Assembly (NCBI GenBank): GCA_015178975.1
Contig: WHVD01000097.1
Location: 1-64,000 of the forward strand
Reading direction: 5' to 3'
DNA: 64,000 bases
From: Hysterangium stoloniferum
Lineage: Eukaryota > Basidiomycota > Agaricomycetes > Hysterangiales > Hysterangiaceae
The notes under the pieces: generated by a model
What the model was told of the DNA's origin: nothing
The model's input: the letters and a program-made list of their open reading frames with translations, nothing else
Database searches by the model: none
In this document: in pieces, positions 44,392-55,152 of the stretch
Numbering within the stretch: the first letter of the stretch is position 1
Layout: each line of letters begins with the position of its first letter
Translations under genes and position numbers: made by a program

Positions 44392-45572
44392 TGTGAGAGG
44401 TATGGTGAAATACACTCAGGAAATATAGTTGGATGAGCTCTTACTATATTCCCTTTATTATTTCTTTTTTCTCTCTCTTTTATTATATATCTATAATTAA
44501 TTTGACGACCTATGTATGTGGTACATTGACTCTTGTGGGCGCATACACGCCAGACTTATGTATTCTAGCGCCTGTAGTTTAAAACTCAGACACTTTTACA
44601 CCGCAACCACGACTTACCCAGACACCTGTTAGTGTGAAGAGTGGTGGAAGTTCTAACCGTTCTATATACGAAGAATATCGACCGTTTAGGTACGACACTA
44701 AGATGTATTGACTGTCTAAGTCCAATACAGACTGGACATGTATTGACTACTTAGTTCAATACAATAGAGAGAAGTAGCTATCTAGAGTAAGGTAGAGAGC
44801 TAGTACGAATAAGTAGAATCAACTGTTAAGTGTGATTCGGGGTGACTGCTCGAGTGTCAAGTAGAGTAACTAGAGAGTCGAATAGTAGAGTAGCGTGGAT
44901 GTAGTCCTCGCGGGTTGAGGTAAGGATTGAGTTTCGACTAGTACAGTTCGAAACTCTGATTGAGTAAATAGCTAAAGCCCGTCTGTGACAGTCAAGACGA
45001 TACAGAATACATAAGTCTGGTGTGTGTGCACCCACAAGAGTCGATGTACCGCATACATAGGTCGTCGAACTAATTATAGATATAATAAAAGAGAGAAAAT
45101 AGAAATAATAAAGGAGATATAGTAAGAGCTCATCCGACTATATTTCCTGAGTGTATTTCGCCATACCTCTCACAGTTAGTGTCCTGTAAGCTGTGATTGG
45201 TGTATCGTCTTGACTGTCACAGACAGGCTTTAGCTATCTACTCAATCAGAGTTTTGAACTGTACCAGTCGAAACTCAATCCTTATCTCAACCTGCGTGGA
45301 CTACATCCATGCTACTCTATTATTCGACTCTCTAGTTACTCTACTTTGCACTCGAGCAGTCGTTCAAAATCACACTTAACAGTCGATTCTACTTATTCAT
45401 TCTAGCTCTCTACCTTACTCTAGATAGCTACTTCTCTCTACCGTATTGAACTAAGTAGTCAATACACGTCCAGTCTGTATTAGTCTTAGACAGTCAATAC
45501 ATCTTAGTGTCGTACCTAAACAGTCGATATTCTTCGTATATAGAATGGTTAGAACTTCCACCACTCTTCACA
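44392..45572 (+). repeat. LTR family E (plus) split by a nested LTR E
   Basis: TGTGAGAGGTATGG... 44392-44632, resuming at 45180 after the nested copy and its duplication, ending CACTCTTCACA at 45572. Left flank CTGAG; the right flank does not match. Confidence 0.85.
44633..45174 (-). repeat. LTR family E (minus) nested in LTR E
   Basis: 542 bp, flanked by GTTAG at 44628-44632 and 45175-45179. About 95 bp shorter than the full LTR E because a central block is missing. Confidence 0.88.
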
Positions 45573-45977
45573 CACATACACACTAGACCTATGTACTTTA
45601 GCACCTGTAGTTATGTAGAACTCAGACACTTTTTACCCTGTAACCACGACTTACCTAGATACCCTTTCTAGTGTCCTGTAAGTCTTGATTGGGGTATTAT
45701 CTCAAGCCATCTTTGAATGGCTTCCGACTTGAATATACAGCTATTATTTAGCTTCAAACTATATAGTTGAAGCTAGAACTACTATCAATTTCCACTTGCA
45801 TCTCATGTCACTCAACTCCCAACTCATCACTTCATTGACTCATTCTAAGGAATCACATTGCAAGGTCAATTCCATTTCTTTTAGTCATCTTAGTTGTCTT
45901 ACCACCACTAAAGTCGACTAAATTTATTTACCTTCTATGTATATTGTACTTCAATAGTCAATAGTCAATATACATAT
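45573..45977 (+). repeat. Diverged partial LTR related to family E
   Basis: Follows the E pattern (CTATGTACTTTAGCACC, AACTCAGACACTTTTTACCC, GTGTCCTGTAAG) and then diverges. It lacks E's first part and is cut by LTR D at 45978. Confidence 0.6.
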
Positions 45978-46343
45978 TGTGAGGAGTATGCTTTTACCAC
46001 AGTTTCATTGTGGTAAAACACTCCTTTTATTTTATTTTATTTATATTTTACACATTCTATTCATATTTATCTATCTTTTATATTCTTCAAATATTCCATC
46101 ATTTCATTAGTTCGAAGCATTGTGTATACTTGTGGGTGCACTCAGCACCAATTAGAACTCAGACACACTTTAACCCAAGAACCACCCGTAAGACACAAAC
46201 TAGGTCTACTACGAGCGGTGATCAGGGTAATGTGTCAGCTACCACATAGGTAGCATTATCTGAACTACTGAACACTTCTGGCCTCGAACTATAACAGTCG
46301 AGGCCTCCACTTGAACCATCGCACTCGTTGACTCCTTCGTCAT
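45978..46343 (+). repeat. LTR family D, truncated by the 5' LTR of C1
   Basis: Starts TGTGAGGAGTATGC with the LTR D terminal hairpin and stops at CTTCGTCAT where LTR C begins. The final 110 bp of LTR D are absent. Confidence 0.85.
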
Positions 46344-46985
46344 TGTGAAGGGTATGCATATATGCATAATTGGACTAAGGAATAATAGTTGGATTATAGT
46401 ATTTTATTATTTACTTTTTATTTTCTTCATTTACATTCTTTCTATATTTCGAGCATACCCTTATTTTGTAGTTTGAAGCTTTGTGTATATGTATGGGCGC
46501 TCTCGGCGCCAAACGATAGACACTTTTTACCCAACAGACACCACCTCGTAAACGACCCAGACGTCGAATAGCAAGAGGTGTCAAGGGTAACGTCTCAACT
46601 ACCTATAAAGGTAGTGTTCTCTCACATACTCACAGACTTTGGACTTGAACCGCGAAGGTCGAGTTCCACTTTAAGGTCTTTGCGCTCATCGACATTATAG
46701 TTGACTCGCGCTATTATCCCTTTACTTTAGATATTCGGCCTCTCGTTGATTATCTATCTAACGTCTAGCTACGAGTTGTACCGTGAAGGTCAACTCTTCC
46801 ATTCTTCATTCTAGCCGTCAAGAGCAACTGTACAGTTGCTCTTGTGACGCATTGCATGTCTCCTTACTAGTACGGCCAGTCTAGTAATCTACGGTATTGT
46901 ACTGAACAGTCAATACCTGCTAGTAGTAGTTGAATAAATGCTATACTTCGTATATTGAACGGTCAGAATCTATCGACTCTTCACA
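46344..46985 (+). repeat. LTR family C, 5' LTR of Gypsy C1
   Basis: 642 bp, TGTGAAGGGTATGC...GACTCTTCACA, followed by a tRNA-type primer site and gag. Palindrome at 46819-46844. Now in plus orientation because of the inversion. Confidence 0.9.
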
Positions 46986-46986
46986 G

Positions 46987-47004
46987 TGGTGATCCGAGCC
47001 GGAC
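46987..47004 (+). promoter_or_regulatory. tRNA-type primer-binding site of Gypsy C1
   Basis: TGGTGATCCGAGCCGGAC, one base after the LTR end. TGG matches the universal CCA end of tRNAs; the tRNA was not identified. No complement to it was noticed in LTR C, in contrast to families A and B. Confidence 0.65.
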
Positions 47005-47062
47005 CGTTCTTTTCCTACGAAGAAAGATCTTATTATTGGACTACTAAAACTCGAACACGCGA

Positions 47063-49302
47063 ATGACTATGGGCAAGAACCAAACACCTAGGTCTTCATC
47101 AGCTCCGAGTAGCTCCATGCCTCGTCAAAAATCTGCTAATTTGGAACCACCCTGTAACGTCACCTTGAGGAAGTCTTTGTCGACTCTCCAAGGATCAACT
47201 CCTCTGGAGGATCCTTCTGGAGTAGTAGCGGATTCGTCAACGAACATTCCACCCGACCCACCTGAATAACGCTCGTCACTCGGGCAGTCGAACGCCCCTG
47301 GAGCCAACGTTGAGGCTGGTCGAGCACCCTCACCTGTTCTCAGGTTCCCTCTGAGACAGGTTATTCTCAAGCAGTTCCTTGGAAGTCATATGATTTATGC
47401 TCAGCCCATTGACTTACAATGGGATATGTACTACACCGATCGAATCTCCGAGGATCTGGTTACCCCCTTTGTAGAGGAGTACAATACGGATTACCCCATT
47501 TTACCAGTGACTGTAGCAGTGTGGTTAGGTCGTTACCAGGCGATCTTATCGGCGCGAGATTTATTGACGCGACCAGGGAACCTTGAGGACTTGACCCGAT
47601 CGATTCCTGAATGGTCGAACGAGGTGACTACCGCTACAGAAGGTGGAAGAAGGATTCTCAAGCAGGAGGTGTTTTCTCTATTCCTTGAAGCACTTCGTAC
47701 GCATGATGATGCGTTGCAGATCCTGCACGTCCTGCTCAGCGGAGACCATGTCGTGCCTAATATTGACTACCAGTACATGTATATCCGCATGTTGGAGGAG
47801 TCTCTCAATGGAGTCACGCCAAATCTGCCGTTTGCGTACTTCACTTCAAGGGGTCGGCTGAAACGAAATCAAAGAAGACTCGATAAGATGGTTTTAGAGG
47901 TACTCCTCCCCTATAATGACTCGATACAGGTCCCCGATTCGCCTATCTCCACAACTAATTCATTCATTCGCAACCTAAATGGGTCTCCAGATACTCGTTT
48001 CCTACATTCTCTCAACCATCCTGTGATAATGGAGGACTTTCCGCTGGACTTGAGGACACAGGTGATAGAACGCCTTCAAGAAAAGAGGATTGAGGTCTGT
48101 GCTCCCTTTCATCAACCTCAGCCGCATCGACTCCTGAACACGATGGAGATGGAGAGACAAATAGCGATGGAATCTGGTCCCACGCCTGTTCAGGGAGATC
48201 CCCGCTCTCACATAGCGTTTGAGGGAGTTTCCAACAGCCCTAACATCGGGAACGAGGTGACTGCTGTCAGAAACCGATCGGTCGCCAGCAAGGGTCGACC
48301 ATCCTTCTCTACAGCGTTCACTGAGGGTATAGCTGGCCCAGTTGCTGGTCGAGGATCGCTGAACCCAGACGGTCCCCGCCATTCTCTGCCGATCACTTCA
48401 AATCCTTTCTTGCCATCAGGAGGACCCCCTAGTGATTCATCTGGGAGTTCGAATACTTCAGACCGAGGAGGGAACTCGGGACGTGGGGAGCACCACAATA
48501 GAGTGCCTAATACCCCTTTTCGAACTCCGATGCGGTCTCAAGCTAGCGCGCTTACTGATGACTTACCTAAGGACAAGAAGATCACTCTTAACACCAGCGA
48601 CCTCAAGATCAAGTGGTCTGACCTCCCCGAATACGATGGAGCCCAATCCAAGGCCTTGGACTATATCATGGACATCATGAGTCTTGCGGAGATATCAGAC
48701 TCTTTGAGTGTGATGTTAGGAGTCGCTCTGCCAAGACGACTCACGGGAAACGCTAAGGTCTGGTGGAGCACCCTAGACCGTGAGCATCGTACTGAATTCA
48801 GTCAATCTCATGGGTCATTTCTCTGGGGCATTGTGGAAGGATTGCTTGGAACTCGCTGGCATGAATCCTTGGCCTTAGAATGGGAAGCCATGAAATTTCG
48901 ACAAGTTGGTCATGATCGCGAGACACCCGTCCACTATATCCAATGGAGAGTTAAACTCTATCGCTTTCTGTATGGGTTCCATCAGGACAGAGGAGATGAG
49001 ACATGCAGACTCATTCTCACGCTGCCTACGGAATGGCTCTACCTTCTTCAAGGACAACCCATCGACGATATCATGAGTTTGCAGACTTATGCTAACAACC
49101 TGCAAGAAGCTCTGATTAACGCTTGGGTCCAAACACACCGGGAATGTTACAGGTTCCAGAAACCGCACGTAATGTTAGCAGAGGGTCAGGAAGTGGATCT
49201 TAGAGTCACCGACGACTTCTCTTCACCTAACCAGGTTCTCGTTAGTGAGACTAACGAGAGAGGCTTGACGAGAAGGATCGTCCCTGACGTCGCTAATCCA
49301 AC
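47063..49302 (+). pseudogene. gag: Gag of Gypsy C1, N-terminal and capsid part
   Basis: ATG at 47063 (MTMGKNQTPRSSSAPSS). One in-frame TAA at 47267, then open to 49318. An N-terminal module (VAVWLGRYQAILSARDLLTR, LHVLLSGDHVVPNIDYQYMY) is shared with 62533-63600. A Ser/Pro/Gly-rich linker follows and then a capsid-like domain (IKWSDLPEYDGAQSKALDYI, NAKVWWSTLDREHRTEF, WHESLALEWEAMKFRQ). The zinc knuckle lies apart at 42007-42333 after a solo LTR insertion and inversion. The last residues in the present frame come from LTR sequence. Confidence 0.88.
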
Positions 49303-49318
49303 TGTGAAGAGTCGATAG
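49303..49318 (-). repeat. 16-bp displaced end of the solo LTR C
   Basis: TGTGAAGAGTCGATAG is the complement of the LTR C end CTATCGACTCTTCACA. It is preceded by CCAAC, the complement of the GTTGG at 42329-42333. Confidence 0.88.
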
Positions 49319-49793
49319 TGTGAGGAGTATGCTTTTACCACAGTATTCATTGTGGTAAAACACTCCTTTTATTTCATTTATATTTTACATATTCTATTCA
49401 TATTTTACTATCTTTCACATTCTTTGAATATCGCATATTTCATTAGTTCGAAGCATTGTGTATACTTGTGGGTGCACTCAGCACCAATTAGAACTCAGAC
49501 ACACTTTAACCCAAGAACCACCACTCGTAAGACACAAACTAGGTCTACTACGAGCAGTGATAAGGGTAACGTGTCAGCTACCACATAGGTAGCATTATCT
49601 GAACTACTGAATACTTCTGGCCTCGAACTATAACAGTCGAGGCCTCCACTCGAACCATCGCACTCGTTGACTCCTTCGTCATCTTGTGCTCTTTCTCTCA
49701 CTTCCTCTTATATTGCACCAAGTAGGTCAATATCCTTCCTTTCTACTCATTTCTTCGTATATAGAATGGTCAGAACTTCTGCCACTCTTCACA
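49319..49793 (+). repeat. LTR family D, right copy at the inversion boundary
   Basis: 475 bp, TGTGAGGAGTATGC...CACTCTTCACA. Left flank GATAG, right flank AGAAG. A terminal hairpin of about 15 bp (GGAGT/ACTCC outside, TTTTACCACA/TGTGGTAAAA inside) sits within its first 50 bp. Confidence 0.92.
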
Positions 49794-51795
49794 AGAAGTG
49801 TTAGCTGCTAAAGAAGGATTAGTCCATTTCCAGCCCTTTATCGAGGGAGAACATATCCTTCTGATCACTGACCATGTGGCATTACAATGGGCCAGATCTT
49901 ACAAGAATACTAATCGTCGACTGGCCGCATGGGGGGCGGTATACGCTGCACACCCTGGTCTGGAAATCCTATATAGAGCGGGATGGATACACAGCAATGT
50001 TGACCCACTGTCTAGACTTCCTCGAGTACCTGACTGTGCTAGCCCGACGAGAGATGACCTCTTACCAATGGTAGCGGATTCTTACAACTGGAATGACGAC
50101 AAGACATTATGGGAGAACAAACCAGTGGAAAAGGCTGTCTTTCTCACTCATCACGAGTTAGTCAAACCAGTCGGAACCATGGAAGAGGTCCCCCAAACAA
50201 AATGGGACTTGCACAACCTCCCCAGAAATGATGAAACCGATGAAGCAAATTTTACTCTCTCGAATCCACAATTGCTTATAGAGATCGATGAAAATCACGT
50301 TAAGGAACTTCACAATGGATACTAGAAAGATCCTGCCTTCAGAAATCATTACGCCGCTGATCCCATTTCTCCAAACATGGTAGCTACTCCTTTGCATTAT
50401 TTCATTGGCAAGAATAAGCTATTGTTCTTTCGAGATTCGGACTGGAAAAGTCAAATTTGCATTCCTAGAAGCATGACGTCAACCATACTCAAGCTGATAC
50501 ATGATAACCCCTTCAAAGGAGCTCATGCAGGCAGCCACAGACTCTCTAAGCTGATGAAAGACCATTTCTTCTGGCCGAGGATGTTGCATGACTGCATGGC
50601 ATATGCTTGCAGCTGCGACATATGCCAGAAAACTAAGGTCAATCATTCCGCTCGACAAGGAGCTCTTCGACCTGCAGATGTACCCCTAAGGCCGTTTGAG
50701 GTTGTCTCAATGGACCTGATTACTGGATTGCCTCCTTCTACAGAGAGTGCTTATTCAGCCATCTTCGTCGCTGTGGATAAACTCACGTGTTTCTTAATTT
50801 GTGAACCTACCACTTTAGATCTATCCGCAGAAGGATTTGTGTGAATCTTCGTGAATAAAGTGGCCACTCCTTTCGGCCTACCTTCAAGGATAATCTGTGA
50901 TTGAGACAAGAGGTGGACCTGTAGGTTCTGGAGAGAGGTCTGCAAGGTATACGGAAGTGCCCTTGCAGTATCCTCGTCCCACCATCCTCAGACTGACGGT
51001 CAAATGGAGAACGCCAATGCTATCGTGGAGCAAATGCTCAGAGCGTACTGCGCTTCTTCGAAGGAGGAATGGTCTAAATGGACTCAAGTAGTGGCTCATA
51101 CCTACAATTTGACGGTTCAAAGCTCAACAAGCTATGCACCAGCCTTTTTGCTGATGGGCTACTTATCGAGAGGAATGTCTCACTGTCTAGGAGGGGATGA
51201 CCCTGTGGTTCCCAGAGAATTATTGGATAGCCCCATAGCCGACCAATGGATCTTAGAATTGGAAAACCATCAACAAGTGGTGCAGGATTCGATTGCGCGA
51301 GCACAAGAAACACAAGCTCGCAGCTACAATAAGAGACAGAGATTGGTGGAAGATATCTCAGAGGGAGATTATGTTCTGATCAATCCCCATTCTCTCGAGC
51401 TCATCGAAGCCAAGGGACCCAGAAGGAAACTTATACAAAGATGGATAGGGCCATTTGAAGTCTTGGAGAAGATCAATCCTCAAGTCTTTCGACTCCGCAT
51501 TCCCTCGGAATATCAATTACACCCAGTGATTAATCGAGACCATCTTAAAAAGTACCATCTCTCCCCTAAGGAATTCGGATCCAGGGAGCTACTTGAGAAT
51601 CCTCGAGAACTCAATTGTAACGACGAGGAGTACAAAGTAGAAGCTATAGTAGGGCACAAAAAGCATCGAAATCGACTCCTTTTCCAGGTTCGATGGAAAG
51701 GATATGGACTGGAGGAGGACACCTGGTTAAATGGCAATGACCTTTGTAATGCTCCCGCTCTTCTTAGAGCTTACAAGACTATTTATCGAATCTAA
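49794..51795 (+). pseudogene. pol: Pol of Gypsy C2: RNase H end, integrase, chromodomain
   Basis: Begins VLAAKEGLVHFQPFIEGEH, continues with DHVALQWARSY, integrase HHCC (CDICQKTKVNHSARQGA), core (SMDLITGLP, SSHHPQTDGQMENANAIV) and a chromodomain (VEAIVGHKKHRN, FQVRWKGYGLEEDTW), stop TAA at 51793. Stops at about 50323, 50842 and 50903; the last lies where C1 has arginine in CDRDKRW. A frame change occurs near 51000. Upstream RT is at 43442-44391 because of the inversion. Confidence 0.9.
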
Positions 51796-51989
51796 TGATC
51801 ATTTCACATTCTTACGACGACAACACTGTTTATCTACTTCTAACTCTACCCCCCACTTTCATCCCCCTCGGCCTTTCACCTCAATAACCAAGCGGAGCTT
51901 GAAATTAATATAAAATACATAAATTCGCTAAAGAAAAATTTCTTCCCCTTATCTCTTCCCTCCACGTCAACCTCTCAAATCAGTACACT

Positions 51990-54502
51990 ATGTCACAGGA
52001 GCAACAACCCAAACCCAAGTTCCCCAATTTCAAAAGAATATCACGACCCCAACCTATTAATACTTCTACCACACCGTCTCGTACTGAACAAGTCAAGCAC
52101 TCCACAGGTAATTCTGGAATTCCTTCATCCATACCCTCTGCTGTGCAGGATGACACGGTGGGAATGTCCACCAACTCGGGGAATGGAACTGCTTTTACTC
52201 CATACGCTCCTCTCCCCAGATCCCGATTTCCCAACTTTAAAAGAATACCTCGACCTCAAACAACAGTTCCTCCTTCCCCACCACCTTGAATGGAAACTGT
52301 TGAGTGTGTGGAGGAGACCTCATCGTCCACATACCCTACGCGGATGGACTCCATTTCAAAAGCTACACCCTGGTCCTCTAATACTTAGGGGGCTCCCTCG
52401 GGAACATGGAGTGAAACCCCACCACCTTCTCGTAGTATTTTTCCCTTCTACCGAAGAGGAGATCAAAAAGAAATGGCAGTCCGAGGCTTTCTCTGCACAG
52501 GTCCAGGAGGAATTGAAAACACTTAAATGGAAGAGGAGAGAGGAGTACTTAGAAGGACAGCGGAGGATGGGGGCTAGGGATAATGTCCCTTCAAGGTGGA
52601 CACGGCAGGAATGGAGGAGAATGAAAGGGCACGACAATCCTTCAACCATCGCTCCCCCTTCGGGCAATAAATGGACGGATTTCACTGAAACGGATTGCAG
52701 CGATGGGGGCACACCATGCATTCGGAGTGTGGCACAAAAAGTAAGAAAGGAAAAGATGGAGTCACCTTCTATGATTGGGACAAAATACGAAGGATCAAAA
52801 TACGAAGGATCAAACTACAAAGCATTGCATTGCAATGTGGGGATGGAGTTGCACTACCTCCCAGACCCTCTTCACAATGTGGACCTCAGGAACGGACCTA
52901 CCAGATGGGGCCCAGTGATCTTTCATCTGACTTGGAGGACGACCAATCATGCTACCCCGCCTATGACAGCAAGTACCTCGGTGCTGACTGCCATGAAGGT
53001 TTCCTACTCCCTGACAACATTCACTTCTTCACGAGTGATCCTAACCAACAATGAAAGCTACCAACTTCCGTCAGAGTTTGGAGGGGGTATCGTCCAGCCG
53101 ACTCTGTGATGCCATCCAGCTCCACTCACCTCCCCCCACCTCTGCCTGTCTCTTCCGTACCCCCACTACAGCGCTTTACACCCTTTTCAGAGTTGCCGGG
53201 AGGTCTTGTACCATCCACCGACCTGCCTTCTCTCCCCCCTACACCATTACCCCTCCCCTTCGTGGGACATTCCCTTATATCACCATCCTCACCCGCATCC
53301 AAGCCTTCTCCAGCACCGTGGCCGATCCCACCCCTCTGCACGTCACCTGACCCTCTCATCGCCTCCTGCTCTACTCCAATGCCATTGCTCTCTGCAGTGT
53401 CGGACACTCCCCTTATTTCCTCAACAGCGCAGAGTCCACTGCCCACCTCTCCCTACTCCCCTTGTGTTTCTCTGGGAAGCCCCATTCAACATCCTAACGT
53501 TACATTAATGGATGTTGATCACCCTATCTCAGAAGTTCTCGCAACGCCTATGGAGGAAGTCCTTGAGGTGCCTCTCTCAGCCACAGAAGTCTCCAAGGAA
53601 CCCCCCCCCCCCGGCAATGGAAGTTTTCGAGGAGCCTCCCCTCTTAAGTGAAAAAGCAAAAGGGAAGCAAAAAACCGATATTCAGGCCGACGAGCCCCTT
53701 GTCATTGACCCTCCCCCAGCCGACCCCATTTGCAGCCCCCCACCGCAGCCACCCTCTCCCTTCCACTCTCAGGATACAGCTGGCCCCTCTCGTCCCTTCC
53801 AGTCAAGTTGGATGCATGTGTCCATTAATTACCCCTCCGACATCTTCACTGTGGGACGCACATTAATGCGACTGGGACCAACCCTGCGGCACCCCCTTCT
53901 TAAAGGGCATATTCAGGGGTATAGCGGGTCTCTCACGTTGTCGGACCGCATGAGCGTGTTTTACTTATGCGTCAATGACCCTAAGGAACAGCTGCATTTG
54001 GCGGAGAATATCGAATGGGTGGAACTCTCCATGTTTCGGTCCTTGCTTGTCAACTCCTCTTGTGTTCTTCCTGAACACACACCAATCCACTCAGCCGTGG
54101 ACCTCGTCGACTTGTTGGAGCAACTGTTGTCGGATTCAGACACCTCGAGAGGAATCCCCCCTGGGGGAGACATGAGCTCCACACCACTTCTCACTCCTAC
54201 CCTGCCATCACTACACCCTCGACCCCCTCTCATTGCCTGCATTACTGATGCTTCCACTGATCGCGTTCGCACCATAATTTGAATGCACCAGACGGCCTAC
54301 GGTCGTTGGGTCTCATCGATCCAAAAGCTGGATGGGTTGACATCCGCCAATGGTGCTTCAAAGCGGGAGGACATTGCTCTTTCCTTTCGTGCCAAGCGTC
54401 TCGCCTGGGGCAACGCTATCCTACACCTTGGGGGTTCATCGCAGGACGCATGGGGAGGAGTTCCAAGTGTCCTTCGACATCTTCTTTGACATAGCTCTTC
54501 GA
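51990..54502 (+). pseudogene. ORF3 of Gypsy C2, downstream of pol, frameshifted
   Basis: Counterpart of 34727-36859. ATG at 51990 (MSQEQQPKPKFPNFKRISRP) lies 195 bp after pol. Blocks in order: N-terminal PKFPNFKRI repeated at about residues 9 and 82; RREEYLEGQRRMGARDNVPS; KWTDFTETDCSDGGTPCIR (52670-52730); VTFYDWDKI; DCHEGFLLP (52989-53015); Pro/Ser-rich centre; SINYPSDIFTVGRTLMRLGP (53820-53880); VELSMFRSLLVN; ALSFRAKRLAWGNAILHLGG (to about 54440). The reading frame shifts at least three times. The end is close to the polypurine tract, so ORF3 fills the whole space between pol and the LTR. Confidence 0.75.
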
Positions 54503-54514
54503 CCTGGGGGGCAC
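54503..54514 (+). promoter_or_regulatory. Polypurine tract of Gypsy C2
   Basis: CCTGGGGGGCAC immediately before the LTR E start, matching that of C1. Confidence 0.75.
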
Positions 54515-55152
54515 TGTGAGAGGTATGGCGAAATACACTCAGGAAATATAGTCGGATGAGCTCTTACTATATTCCCTTTATTATTTCTGTTTTCTCTCTA
54601 TTTTATTATACATCTACATATAATTAGTTCGACGACCTATGTATGCGGTACATCAACTCTTGTGGGTGCATACATGCCAGACTTATGTATTCTAGCGCCC
54701 GTAGTTTAAAACTCAGACACTTTTACACCGCAACCACGACTTACCCAGACACCTGTTAGTGTCCTGTAAGTTGTGATTGGTGTATTGTCTTGACCGTCAC
54801 AGATGGGCTTTAGCTATCTACTCAATCAGAGTTTTGAACTGTACCAGTTGAAACTCAATCCTTATCTCAATCCGCGAGGACTACATCCACACTACTCTAT
54901 TATTCAACTCTCTAGTTACTCTACTTTACACTCGAGCAGTCGTTCAGAATCGCACTTAACAGTTGATTCTACTTATTCGTTCTAGCTCTCTACCTTATTC
55001 TAGATAGCTACTTCTCTCTACCGTATTGAACTAAGTAGTCAATACGCATTCAGTCTGTATTAGACTTAGACAATCAATACATCTTAGTGTTGTACCTAAA
55101 CGGTCAATATTCTTCGTATATAGAATGGTTAGAACTTCCACCACTCTTCACA
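54515..55152 (+). repeat. LTR family E, 3' LTR of Gypsy C2
   Basis: 638 bp, TGTGAGAGGTATGG...CACTCTTCACA, directly after the polypurine tract, so it is the 3' LTR of C2. It is inserted in a family A-like integrase; right flank CCAAA. Confidence 0.9.

Larger units (their letters stand above)
43442..49318. other. 5.9-kb inverted segment between two LTR D copies
   Basis: Flanked by oppositely oriented 475-bp LTR D copies with exchanged duplications: CTATC / CTTCT at the left copy and GATAG / AGAAG at the right. Reversing 43442-49318 restores CTATC-LTR D-CTATC in LTR C and AGAAG-LTR D-AGAAG in RNase H. It also rejoins C1 gag to its zinc knuckle and the two halves of C2 RNase H. Confidence 0.9.

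Noticed and set aside
44392-45572. 5' LTR of Gypsy C2
   Set aside because: It directly joins the middle of RT, with no primer site or gag, so it is an insertion or breakpoint, not the terminal repeat of C2.
53106-53651. Pro/Ser-rich open frame as a separate gene
   Set aside because: It corresponds to the low-complexity centre of ORF3 in C1, so it is part of the frameshifted ORF3.
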